A DNA stretch of 64,000 nucleotides, taken from Gymnogyps californianus (taxonomy: Eukaryota; Chordata; Aves; Accipitriformes; Cathartidae). Location: contig NC_059479.1 in the NCBI RefSeq assembly GCF_018139145.2, positions 2,790,001 through 2,854,000 of the forward strand, in the 5' to 3' direction. The notes under the pieces are model-generated. The model searched no databases. It saw only the letters and a list, made by a program, of their open reading frames with translations, and was not told the origin of the DNA. The stretch's first letter is position 1. Every line of letters starts with the position of its first letter. The position numbers and the translations under genes are program-made. Positions 47,525 to 59,100 of the stretch are shown here, one piece after another.

Positions 47525-48029
47525 CCGGGGGTTGTTGGGGCAGGCAGGACTGCGGGCAGCGCGGATTTTCCGCCGGGGCTTTAACTTATGGTTTCCGAGA
47601 GGCGGGAGACGTGGAGCGGGGGCTCCCCGCTCGCCGCCTGGGCAATATTTTTTCTCTCTCCGACCTTTCCGCTGATCAGTACGCGGTGTTTACTCGCAGA
47701 CAAGGTTTGTTTTCGGTCTCCGCTAGGACGAAGGGGAAAAAAAAAAAACAACAACAAAAAAAAGAAAAAAAAAGAAAACCCACGGGAAAAAGAAAAAAAA
47801 AAAGAAAAAACCGACAGAAAAGGAAAGACAGATGTGTGCCTATGAATAACCTTCCAGCGCCTTGGTTATATCAGCTGTATTTCAGGTGAATCTGTTTTAC
47901 AATAGACTAGTTTTGCATTTTTAAAGACTTATATAGCGTTTTTAAATGTCTGAGGTGTTTTACTACAAACTGTACACAATATTTGTGACCTAATTTGTAT
48001 CGAATTGATCAGTCAAAACGTTTCTCCCT

Positions 48030-49065
48030 TCCCCACGCACCGGCAATGTCACCCAGCGGGGACGGGGCAGAGCGGCCGCGGCCCTTCCTTCCCCCCCCCC
48101 CCGGACCCCCCCGAGGAGATGGGGTTCCCCTCCGCGCCCGCGGAGCCCCGCGCACCCGACTGCCGCACGCACGGCTGTGAAGAACAGGCTTATTTGTTGC
48201 AGCTTTTCTCTTCCTTTTCAAGAACTTCCCAACACCGTAAAACGGTCGGGTTACAAATCCTGACCTTCCCCTCCTCTTCTCCCAAGGAAAAAAAAAAAAA
48301 AAATTATTTCTAAGAGATTTATCCGAAATTAAGCATCACAAACAAAACCGTGGCATTTGCCAGTCTTTTTCTTTCCGAAGATGAGTTGGGCTTTTTGATC
48401 AGCGCCAGACTGAGAGGTCTGTAGTAAAACACCTTTATACTTCTGCGCTTTGGCTTCGGAAATCAGTTTCTCTGTATTTTGTTTCGATAGTGAAGAGGAA
48501 TGAGGTGTCTCATGAATTTCGGGGGGGGGGGGGGGAGAGAGGGGGACAGAAAACGCCTGCATTTGGTTCACGCTGAGCTTATTTCCGCGTCACAGGGAGA
48601 TGCTGGATTTGTCGAAAAGCTTTTATTAAAAAACAAAAAAAAAAACCGAACAGGGAGAAAAACAAAACAAACAAAGAAAAAGTCACTAAAATGCTAAAAC
48701 CATAACCTTTTTTTCGGCGCAGGGAAGTGCTGAGCTGTAACCACCCCCTCTCCTCCGCCCGTCCGTGGATGTGTTGTACACAAGGACGGGGTGTGCAACG
48801 CCCACGCACCCACGCAGCCGCTCACGAAGGGGAATTGCTGCGTGCGTGTGTGTGTGTGTGTGTGTGTGTGCGTGTCCGGCCAAGTTCACTCGCTGCTCCC
48901 GCACCCTCCCCGCGGCCGGGCTGGCTCGGGGCCGCCGGGCAGGACCGGGCCGGGCCGGGCCGGGCTCCCCCCCCGCACCCAGGGCCCCCCCCCTGGGCCG
49001 GGCCGGGTCCGGTACGGCCCCGCTCCGCGGCTCCCCGCACAGCCCCTCTCCCTCCCCGGCGTGCG
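48030..49065. promoter_or_regulatory. CpG-rich patches within the POU3F4 3' UTR
   Basis: GC-rich patches at about 48030-48180 and 48880-49065 flank AT-rich sequence. They extend the CpG-rich domain through the transcript. A G run lies at 48522-48535. Confidence 0.45.
48841..48875. repeat. (GT)n microsatellite
   Basis: Alternating GT with CG steps at each end, about 35 bp. It probably lies in the transcribed 3' UTR. Confidence 0.9.
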
Positions 49066-49120
49066 TTCAGATTTTTTCCTTTCGACATTTATATTTTTCA
49101 AGTATTTTTCAGTAAGCGCT

Positions 49121-49163
49121 AAAAAAAAAAAAAAAAAAAAAAAAAAGAAAAAAAAAGAAAAAA
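49121..49163. repeat. A-rich tract in the 3' UTR
   Basis: About 43 bp of A with isolated G interruptions. Internal priming of cDNA could create false ends here. Confidence 0.85.
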
Positions 49164-49295
49164 ATAAACTCGACACTGAGGACCTGCCTATTTCTGCCAA
49201 CTTTATAACTGTACAGTTTTGTATATTAAACGTTTTTTGGAAGTTATTAATTTAAAGAAAGATCATTTAGTTTATTCATTTAGTAACTGATGTAT

Positions 49296-49301
49296 AATAA
49301 A
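49296..49301 (+). terminator. POU3F4 poly(A) signal 1 (AATAAA)
   Basis: This canonical AATAAA has a downstream T-rich element (GGTTGCTTTTTTC) about 20-30 bp further on. It is the best candidate for the main cleavage site. Confidence 0.6.
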
Positions 49302-49382
49302 CGCTATTTTCATTAAAGGTTGCTTTTTTCAACTATTTTATCCAAAATTGCCTATTGCAGTTGCCAACAATTATTTATTTTC

Positions 49383-49388
49383 AATAAA
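49383..49388 (+). terminator. Alternative poly(A) signal 2 (AATAAA)
   Basis: A second AATAAA, 87 bp after the first, is preceded by an AU-rich TTATTTATTT. It may serve as an alternative end. The downstream region is A-rich rather than GT-rich, which weakens it. Confidence 0.4.
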
Positions 49389-49590
49389 TTCTGCATTATG
49401 TTTAAAAAAAAAGAAAAAAAAAACGTCTCAGAAAGAAAAAAAAAAGCCTAAATGGGTGTCGGAAAAAAAATAATAACGAAACACACGAGTCGCTGTAACG
49501 TTTGGTTGTCGACCAGTTTTAGTCAAGGGGTTTATATTGACGCAATATTTTATTGTTGTAAAAGGAAAAAATTAAAAAAAAAAAGGTTTA

Positions 49591-49596
49591 AATAAA
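49591..49596 (+). terminator. Alternative poly(A) signal 3 (AATAAA)
   Basis: A third AATAAA is followed within about 10 bp by a run of A residues at 49606-49622. The genomic A-run would cause false priming in oligo-dT cDNA libraries, so an apparent transcript end here needs care. Confidence 0.35.
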
Positions 49597-49639
49597 CATT
49601 TTTACAAAAAAAAAAAAAAAAAGAGATTAAAAATTACGT

Positions 49640-50480
49640 TGCGTTGTTTGTGCGCTGGCCGAGCCGGGGGTGCGGGCAGCGGGGGCTCCTGGGCGAGGGG
49701 GCGGCGGGGACCGCCCTGGCCTCGGCCCCCCCCCTCCCCTCCGGGCTCCCCCTCCCCGGGAAGGGCCGGTACCCTCCCGGGGAAGGGGGCTCGGGGAGAG
49801 GGGGGGACACGGACCCGAGCCCGGCAGCGCCGTGCGGGCCGGGTTCCACCTGCCGCGGTGCCGCGGAAAACGCGCTTTTTGGGGTGGAAAAGGGTCTCTG
49901 CGGCTTTTTCGGGGGGTGGCGGGGCCGTGGGAGCGGGCAGCGCTGGGCAGGACGCGCCGCTGTGTATATATACAGTATATATAAATATTTGTGTGTGTGT
50001 GTATGTGTATATATATAGTGTCTATCGGTGTATGGTGCAGGCAGCAGCAAGCGCTGCCTCCTGGCCTCGGCTCCAGCGCACCGCGGCTCTGCGCGCCCGC
50101 GCTGCACTCCCCTCCCTACCGGATTCCCCACAACCGATGGGGACCCGGCTGGGGTTCCCCCCCCCCGCGCCCCCCCAGCCCCGAGCAGCAGGAATCGGGG
50201 CACGAAGGAAGTTTCTTTTGTTCCGTCCTTCCCTCCGCCCCACCCTCCCCGGGCCGCCGCCACCGGGAGCGGAGGGGCCGCGGGGGCCGGGCTCCTGCGC
50301 CCCGGACCCCCCCCCCCCCCCCTCCGCCGCCCCGGGCCGCCCCCGCTCCCCCTGGGCGGGAAGTGGCGTGTTCGGGAGGAACAATAACAGTTAATCACAT
50401 CTAATGGGGTGAAACGGGGAAGCTCCATCCCCGGCAGCCGGGCCGGGCGAAGGGAGGAGGGTGGGTGCTGGGGGGGGGGG
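49640..50480. promoter_or_regulatory. CpG island just downstream of POU3F4
   Basis: This roughly 840-bp CpG-rich block begins about 20 bp after the last A run behind the gene. It is split by a TA/TG-rich microsatellite at about 49963-50020. Long frames on both strands give Pro-, Arg- and Gly-rich peptides with no domain. It could be a downstream island or start of an antisense transcript; there is no direct evidence. Confidence 0.6.
49963..50020. repeat. TA/TG-rich microsatellite
   Basis: Mixed TATATA and GTGTGT units lie inside the downstream CpG island. This is low-complexity sequence. Confidence 0.85.
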
Positions 50481-52860
50481 GGGGGGGAGGCAGGAAAGCA
50501 GCAAACTTCACGGCATCACCGGCGAAATGGCCTTTTATTTTTCTTTCTTTCCCCCCTTCTAAAGCTGAACCTTGGAGAAAACAATAAGCAAGCCTTCCGC
50601 CAACAGCTTAGGGGAGGGGAAAATTACCTTTAGGAGTCCTGAGGAGCGACCCGAGCGAGGAGCGAGCTCTCTTGTCTTTAATAACCCAGCAGCAGCAGGA
50701 GCACGAGTGGACAGGCACCTTCCCACGCCGGTTACAACAAACATACAATCCTGTACCTGTTAGCGAGAGGGATTTGGGATGTAAACAGTGGGCGCTGCTT
50801 TGTTTCTTAACCGTAAAACTGATTTATTTCTGGTAAATCTTTGCAAGCTGCAGCTCAGCGCAGACACCGCCGTCTTGGGGGCAACGGGCCTGCGCCGGCC
50901 CCTGCGCTGGGGCAGCAAAGCCCGGCTGCCTCCGCAGCGGGACGACAACCTGCAACTGTTTCAGGAAGGATTACAACAGAAGGAGAAGGAAATAGAGCCC
51001 CCAAAATCACATTTCTCAGTCAACTCCAGAAAGAAAATAAATGTGCGTCAAGTAGCGTGGGTACCAAACCAGGAGTAAACAGCCGCGGTTTGTAAACAGC
51101 CCCAACTAAGGACACGGAGGAAAAGCTTCACGTTAAAACATACCCTGCGTGGTTACGCTGGCTCTTGACATTCAGGGTCCTGAGAGGTAAAGCTCTTGCA
51201 GCCAGCCTTGGTTTGGAGGAAGGACAGAAGGCGTTACGCTGAAATTAGCCTGTTTTAGAGCCCTTTGGCTGCTCGGTAAATACAACTACAGCGAGGGCTG
51301 GGTTATGTGTTATTTTAAAAAAAATTATCTTAAGAGGCAAAAGAGATGCAACGAAAGACGAGATCAAGTAAGTTTATAAACAGAAGTACTTCAAAGACTA
51401 CTTGAAAGCTGGAAAAAAATGGGGAAGGAGAATTTCATTTAAAGAAAAGAAAATCTCTGCTTGTTATTGCCCATATATTTCAGTATTCCTGCGAGCAAAA
51501 GGAAACTCTTTTGTGCCACCTAATGTTAAGTGCAGATCACTGTTGTCTTCTTTGCCGCCCATCGTACATCGTGTGCATGGGGAGGCCTCGGGGTGCTGAG
51601 CGCAGCCGGGCGGAGCGGGGCGGCCGGGGATGCTCAGCATCCAAAAGTCCCACCAAACCAAGGGCAGGAAAAGAAACTTCAGCTTCACAGTCGTGGATCA
51701 GGTTATCTTCTGAATGTCGGAAATTATTAAAAAAAGAACTCAGGAGGGGGTGGAAAGAAGCACGGGGTATAATCATAAGAACGAGAGACTCCAAATTTGG
51801 TCTTCGTTATAATAAAGTAAATCCAGAACGAGCATATCCAGGCTTTACGTAAGCTGCCCACCATCGAGCATCTATCTCAGCAGCCTCTGCAAACCTCTGG
51901 GCTTACAGCAGCTTCTCCCTCAGCTCTCCTTCGAGGACCGAAGTGGCCTTGCCTTTGCAGGCTTTGCACACACGTCTCTCCCAGTACGAAGAATTTATGG
52001 TGTGTACTTAGCAGCCATTCACACTAATGGAAGATACTAATTTAGTACTGAAATATCTCACGCAGTCCTTTAAAGAAGAAAAGGTTGAAAGAAAGCATTT
52101 CTCTGATAACAATGAATTACACCGCTTTTGTGATTTTAATGGAGAGTGTTAAACACCTTTAACAATTTTTGAGGCAGAATCTCGTTTGCTTTTTATGTTG
52201 TGTGAAACCTGAGGCGTCCTTCGGATTTAAATTTCAAATATTCTCAAGCTGTGCTCTCCTTCCCTCTAGAGAGGGCCAGGACCATAGGAGGGGGTTCACT
52301 TGAAAGCAAAAATTACTACAAGCAAGCAGAGATGCTATCTCACCTCATAGTGGTCTTTATAAATCATTCAGAATATGGACCAGTCAATCCGTACCTAGAC
52401 TACATTTGACCAAGATGCTTTTAAAATCCCTCAAAATTAAGTATTTTGAGGTTTTCTTTTTTTTGTTTTTAAGTAGCGGTTCCGTAGGTTCAGGCAGAGC
52501 AGACTAGAGCACCTGGTCCTATTGGGCCTGCATCGATGTACCAAAATCGCCGCTGATTTTTAGGGCAGATCCCCACGTAGATGGAGGCACGTTTAAAATG
52601 TTAAGTCCTTCCCCCAGGAGCCGGGGAGCATGCGGGGCTGGGGGAGATGCCCTTCAGCCCAGGGTCCGATCCCAAACCCCAGACACAATTCATCATTTTA
52701 CTCACCAGAGCGGTTTCTATTTAATTCGGCGAGCTCCTCCACGCAAATGAAATGAGTCATTTGTGCCCCTGCGCAATCTCACTCAAGGCTCCATCCTAGA
52801 AGAAATGTATATACAAGATTTTAGGCGGGTGACCAGTCCCGCTGAGCATCCCCGAAAATA
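50481..52860. other. Intergenic, no gene seen
   Basis: Mixed AT-rich sequence after the CpG domain. Near 52730-52780 an AP-1 consensus TGAGTCA (52753-52759) sits in complex sequence that might be regulatory. No gene is recognised. Confidence 0.5.
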
Positions 52861-52889
52861 CTCACAGGGATCGGGGCCTACATTTGTAC

Positions 52890-53190
52890 TCGCTTTCCCC
52901 TTTTTCTAGCGTCCTGTAACCAATAGACTGGAAAGGCTCCACAGCAATTACATATTTAGGATATGTGATAGCTGCAGTTAAGATCTTTACGACTGATTGC
53001 AGGATAAAATTTACTTCAAATGTGCAAGAGCCCATTTTTAAACCGCAGTCTTTCAGCTGCTTTCCATTATATATATTCTGAAGAATCAAAAGCAATTAGA
53101 GCGTACAAAGTCTAAATGGTAAATAATTTCCAAATCAAAACCTTTATTAAAGCAATAAGCATCTATTTTTGTTAAAACTGTAAGATATGG
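52890..53190. promoter_or_regulatory. Candidate conserved block ~5.5 kb downstream of POU3F4
   Basis: Complex AT-rich sequence has a CCAAT motif near 52920, CAATTACATAT near 52944, AGCAATTAGAG near 53091 and a further GTAAATAATTT. The texture suggests a conserved noncoding element. Function is inferred. Confidence 0.3.
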
Positions 53191-56100
53191 AAAGGGCCAA
53201 ACTAAATAACTTTTGTTTTAACGTAACGAAAAGAAAGCCAGACTTCTATGCTGAGGACCGGTATATGAAATCTCGCCCCAAATGGATTTTTGGTTGAGTT
53301 TTTAAGATTCGGGAAAGCAGGGTAAGCAAGATGATTTAAACCTACCGTTTTACATGGTGGTGATGTGAACGGTGCCACAGTTTACACACGCTTGTGAAGG
53401 GATTTGTACGTAGATCTGTGGCTTGCTGATTCACAGCGAGCGCTACGTGCTACGCCGGCTTGTAAATATTTGTAGAATCACGTCCTTAATTAAAATGGTA
53501 AAACAGTATTAAATCTTGGAAGGGGAGAGAAAGAGGAGAGCGAGGAAGAGCTGTCATTGGTAAAAGCCTGTCAACAAGAAGTTAAAAAGCTAATGGTAAA
53601 TATCATTTCTGCCGGCTCTGGTTTTGCGGTGCTATCGATCGCTGGGTCCTGGCTCTGCAGCTCCGCGCGGCTCCCGATCAATGTTCCGCCGGCACGGAGC
53701 AGCGCTGAAACGACACCAAGGAGTCTGCTGCTGCAAAAAGTGTTTTTTAAAATGTGGATATTTCAAGCAGTGACTGTGAGAAGCTGAGCAGCAGCCCTTC
53801 TCACCCCTGGTACTCTTAAGGAACCGAAAATGCCGCTCCATTATTCTGCCGATGGATTTTATTTTCTTTTTTTAAATGATGCCAGTCCTTGACTTCTGCA
53901 CCTCAAGTACAAATAATATTTACCCAACATAGAAACGTCATTTCTGAACCGAAGTTGTTTTCCTTTTTGGCCAAAGCATGAAGTTTTGTTTTGCATATTT
54001 ATCTGCAGACTTTGGGAAGGAAAAAGTAAAATAGAATAAAATAAAATCAGCCCACAGATCTTACTCACCAGAAAGTGGCTTGGGGGGCTGGGGGGGGGGA
54101 TGACAGTGTCTGAACTCCTCCTGCCATGTCGGCTGGAGTGCAAATGGAGGTAACACGAGCTGCTCCCCATTCAGGGCTTGTACTTCTGTCTAGATTATGG
54201 GATTAATCTCTGTTACATCTATCTACAGCTAGGAACTTGTGATCCAGTTAAAGCAGCTTGAAAGGCGCCCAGCAGGTGCTGGGGGTCCGACTCCGCAGCA
54301 CAAATTCTGCGCAGTTACCGGGGAAAAGCAGGAGCTGGCACCGCGCAGGGCTTTCCAAGGCTCTGCGCTGGAGCGGGGGGGAAGGAAAAATCAAAATCCT
54401 GCCAGAAAACACTTGCAGAGAGGGAAAATCAGCCACAGCCTTGTTCTTTTTTTTCCCTAGATCCTGAAAATGGAGTTGCTAACGCATAAATACAAATGCT
54501 GTCAAATACGAGCTTGTGATACTTTGCTGCTCCTTGCTCCATACACCCTGTATGGACATAGTGGACCTAAGAAATGCTAATTCAGTGCTGGAATTTCACA
54601 TTTGCAGAAATTGTCCTGTAAATGTCACGGGGGATTACTAAATCTACAGGAAGATTATAGCTCTGCATATGTTTAGACTATTGATTTAAAACTTTATTAC
54701 CTTTGATATAGATTCTTCACGAAGGAAACAATTCAGCAGTGGGAATTCTGTCCACGTAAAGCTTTTGCAGGGTCGAATCCTTCTGTACAGCCCTGCTTTT
54801 CAATAGAGTAGACAAATCTCTCTGTAGGTGATGCTACACAAACCTTACGCGAGTGCAGGAACAATGCAGCACCTTATAAACACGAAATCCTGCCCTGCTC
54901 AGCCAAAACTTCTCATCATCGCAGCAGAGAGAGGATGCAACACACCCAAAATTATACAGCCATGATTACTTTTTAATGGAAAAAGTAATAGTATAGGTTT
55001 TACTATCTTATGTTCTTCATAGTATAGTAAAGCCGTAGTACAGCCTAAGAAAATCTGCCTTTGTAACAAGATCTATACAGAAATGAATACATGGTAATGT
55101 GACTGGCAATGGTTTTCTCAGAAAAATATGCAGTTGCATAGTAAGATAGTTATAACAGGATTGGATTTCAAGCACGAAGCTGAAGTTCAAAGATTTTTCA
55201 GGACGGTATACGAGAAAATTACAAACCGTGATTTTTGAGCTGTCCGTTCCCCATGGTGGAGAACCTTTGTGACCAAGCATCTCCTGGGCCTGTCTCAGCT
55301 GAACCTGGGAAAACCATGGCCCCTGTTCTGCTGCAGCCATCCCAAGCTCGGATTCCGATGAGTACAACATGCAGCCGGGTAAGGTCCTGGGTTCCCCTCC
55401 CTGCGATCTGCACGCTCCTGCATCTGACTCCATGGAGCTGGTCGTTCGGGTCATGGCACTTCACTCCAGAATCGGCACGTCTAATATTCGGTGTTGGCTC
55501 TCAACCCTCTGTGCAGGGGCTTTTCCTTTCCCAGGAACAAGCGCTATGGAATCTCTCCAAACGCCATTCCTTGGACAAAAAATAGCGCGTGGAGCAATTC
55601 AAATCCAATTCAGTAGAAGAGAGCACCTGTTACAGTACCTTCGTCCTGCATCCAGATTAAAAACTACAGTCTGCATTGTTTTATGTCCATTTACTATGCT
55701 GCACACCCATTTCAGATGTTCTCCAGCGTTAAACTCACTGTGAACATGTCCTGCTCTATCACATTCTTCATCCTTGGCTATAAAATACTTTTTGCTGTTT
55801 TATACAAAATAAAGCACATCAAATGAAAGAAAACTAAAGAATTATTTTAGCAGAAAAGTCTTGAGGGCGAGTCCCTAATCTCCTAAAGAAAACACATGCA
55901 CAATTCGTTCTGAGCTGCTGCTACCTCTTGTGTATATTGAAGGTAGGACAAGCTGGGAGACGTGGCAGGAGGAGGGCAGACACCCAGCGTGGCCATAGGA
56001 GAGTTAAAAGGGATGAGTTCAATGGGTGCTCGTTTCCATCCCCATTACAACGACTGTCTTCAGAGGAGATTTATGTCATGCCATTTCTTCCTCTTGCCCC

Positions 56101-59100
56101 AACCTAAGCCGCAAAAATGCGGTATTGGAATTGTAACGCCTCATATATTCTAAGGAAGATAATAGTAAACTGCGCTGCTTTGACCTTTTCGGGATTTCTG
56201 CTGTTTGATTCACTCGCCGCGGCCATCCCTCGTGTTCGCAGCGGTAACCTGTGGGGATGCAGTGCAGCGGGGGCCAATCCAGCTACAGAATATTGAAAAG
56301 GTTAAAGTCTATGTTTATGAGTCTATTAAATGTTTATAGTCTTTCACAGGCTATACCGGGCATTAAAATTATGATATCTCATTCTCATAACAAACACTGT
56401 AACGAGAACAGAAAATGGCAAAACATGAATCCGTTCTGAAGGCGACATTTGTAACGAGAGTACAAAACCAGCACAATATTAATCTGCTCCTTTGAAATAG
56501 TCAAAAAGGAAGAGATGACGCCATGAACCTAAACCATGCGTAGCATGACATAGCGACAGATCGCCCAACCAGAAGGTACCAGCGACCCGTCCCACCCAGC
56601 CTCCCATCTCCAACACTGACCAGCAGCGGGGGCTCCAGCGGAAATTAGGAAACTTAAACAGAGACTAGATGTTTCCACCAGTCCTCAGAGTCTTTAAGCT
56701 AAAATGCAAAAAATAAAACTTTTTGGAGGCTACCGGCACAGAGCTGTGCTGCTGGGGACACCATTCCTGTTCCCACAAGCTCCTGGAAGGCTGCTCAGAC
56801 CACCGTAAGCTATCTGCTTTGCTTTTACACATAACAGTGGGTTTTATAGGCCAATTAAACACTGTGCGTATTTTTTTTTTCTTTTTATCCGTTCTAAATA
56901 CATGGCATCTTAATTTCACTGCGTGTCATAAGATGGCCACAGTACGTTAACGAGTGCCGATGAACACGGACAATTTACACCTTCTTCAGCCAGGCTCCAA
57001 ACACACCCCACGTCCCCCAGCTCTGGCTGCATTATTAATCCCCTAGGTAGATACAATCCTATGAATACACGGGAAGACCCTACCACGAGCAGAGTTTTGG
57101 TAACCCAAAAAGGAGCGGGTGCACCAGGGTCTTCGTTATTCCTGAGCAACTTTACATGAGAAGCGATGAAGCATGACTTACTACTTAGTTCTTCAGTCCC
57201 ACATCCCAGAGTCTGCGCCAGGGCGATGCGATAGGCACCAGCCGTACCGTCCCAGCAGCTGAGTCCCCGGCAACATTCCTCGGGCACCACAAGGGAGAAA
57301 TTTAAAGAGAAATTTGAAGACGAACGCCGCTGCTAGTGATGGGGAATTTCTCCCCAGCGTGAGGGGCAACGCAGGAGAAAGTAACGGAGCGCAAAGTTTC
57401 TTTGAACTATGACGGACGGTGATATCAAATCATAAATAGACAGACAGGCACACGTAAACACAGAGGATCAAAGGAGGCAGCCTAAGTGCAGGCAGCGAGC
57501 TCACAGCCAGGAAGGGCTTGGAGGCCGTCCAGCCGGCACTCACGGTGGTTCGAAAGGTCTCCCTAAAAGTAGGATACCGGCAGGCTTCAGTTCAATGCAC
57601 CCCACAAATTACCAGGTTTTGATGGCCAGGGAGTAGCCAGAAACCTTAATGGAGAGAGAGATTTTTTTTTTTTTAAAAATCTTTCTACCCTGTTAGCGGG
57701 GCCTACATTTCAATGTTTCTCTCAGCAGAAGAAAGGCGAGAAGGGCTACTGAGAAATACCAGTGGGTATTATTTTGGAGTCCCCCAAATCAGTGAAAACC
57801 ACAAACTTTGTGGCTCTCAGGGCTGTTACGGACAGCCCTTTCTTCCCAGAAAAGTCTGTATTGTGATATGACCGGCTATGAACATGAAAGACCAACTTCT
57901 CCAAAGTCGTCCAAAGTTATCTACATGTACCATAATGCCTTTAAACAACAATACTTGTTTGGGGAACTATCCTTGTTTTGCATACAAAGCTGTCTACAAA
58001 ATTAATCCGTTCTGATGATTCAGAGTCCCCTGCTACTGCCAACTCGCATTGTAAAACAAAAGCAAGACCAGGGTTAAAACACAGAGAGGAGAAGCCAACA
58101 CACACTAGCTTTACCTGGAAGACCCTGATATTTGCACGGTTGATGTTACACCAAGAAGTAAGAGCGCTGGGTGACTGCAGGCCTCCTGATGATTGCTGGG
58201 ACCTGGAAAGGTGATGGAAACTCGGCAAAAAGGGACCAACAGGGGTGTTTGTCAAATGAAAAACCAATTGGCCAATAAGATGTTGCAAGAAAACATCTTT
58301 AGGATGGGCCCAAAAAGGGATATTGGCAGTATTCTGCTAACGTATCCCTTCAGAAACAGCACGGTATGCCTGGTGACTGCGAAAAAAAAAAGACTAAAAT
58401 CCCCTATTGTCACTCCTCATTCAGATAAGCTCACAAACATTGAACGTGTTACCGAACAAACAGTAACAACCCCAGTGGTGCCCCGAATAAATACATGGGA
58501 TGAAGGGGAAAGGATTTATTCACCAACTCATGGGTCTTGCAAAACTCAAGCAGTATTTTTATTTAAGGAAACCATCAGCATGAACCAAATCCCACCAGCT
58601 CAGACCAGCGCTCCACTAAGCCTCATCTTCAAGAGTTGCCAGTGTAATCTTCTTTGAAAGATGCAAGAAAATCAAAGCCTTTGTGGAATAACTTCTCTGA
58701 GGATGTATCTTTCTCATCCCTTGATTAATATTTGGTTTATATGATATATTTTTAAATCCTACCCTAAATAAAACCCAGAAGGTGTTTCGTAATAAACCAT
58801 CAAGGTCTATTCCAGACTATGGACTGGTTGAAAGTTTCCTCTGTATTTTCCTATCAGAGGTGATACCTGATACACACCAATAACTTTGCGTCTAGGGCAT
58901 TATGGATCTGTTGTTCCTTCTAGACACTCTTGTGGCATCGTGGCACACCAGCAGAAATGCCAATAGCCACCAAGAACTGTGCTCCAACTCTGCAGTTGAT
59001 AGATTTGTGTAAAAATTAAATTTCATCAAACAGTTTTGAAGACTTAGCAAGTTCCCCTTTATAATCAAGTCAGTTTATAGGCAGCTGTAATCTCCTATTT

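Larger units (their letters stand above)
45310..47640. promoter_or_regulatory. Main CpG island spanning POU3F4
   Basis: The DNA is continuously GC-rich and dense in CpG from the 5' flank through the whole coding region. Islands that cover an entire small gene are typical of developmental regulators under Polycomb control. Boundaries are judged by eye. Confidence 0.8.
47525..49315 (+). other. POU3F4: POU3F4 3' untranslated region (inferred)
   Basis: After the TGA at 47522-47524 the sequence drops from GC-rich coding DNA to A-rich and mixed sequence, with A-rich tracts at about 47738-47825 and a (GT)n run near 48841-48875. The first good poly(A) signal, AATAAA at 49296-49301, is followed after about 25 bases by a T-rich stretch, which suggests cleavage near 49315-49320 and a 3' UTR of about 1.8 kb. 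The AT-rich segment just before it (49165-49300) looks like a conserved UTR end, but I cannot test conservation. Longer forms are possible. Confidence 0.6.

Noticed and set aside
49634..50428. About 250-264-codon frames on both strands downstream of POU3F4
   Set aside because: Same CpG-island effect, and the frames run through a TA/TG microsatellite.
58193..58657. 154-codon plus-strand frame
   Set aside because: It starts with TTG, has no domain and is within chance expectation.
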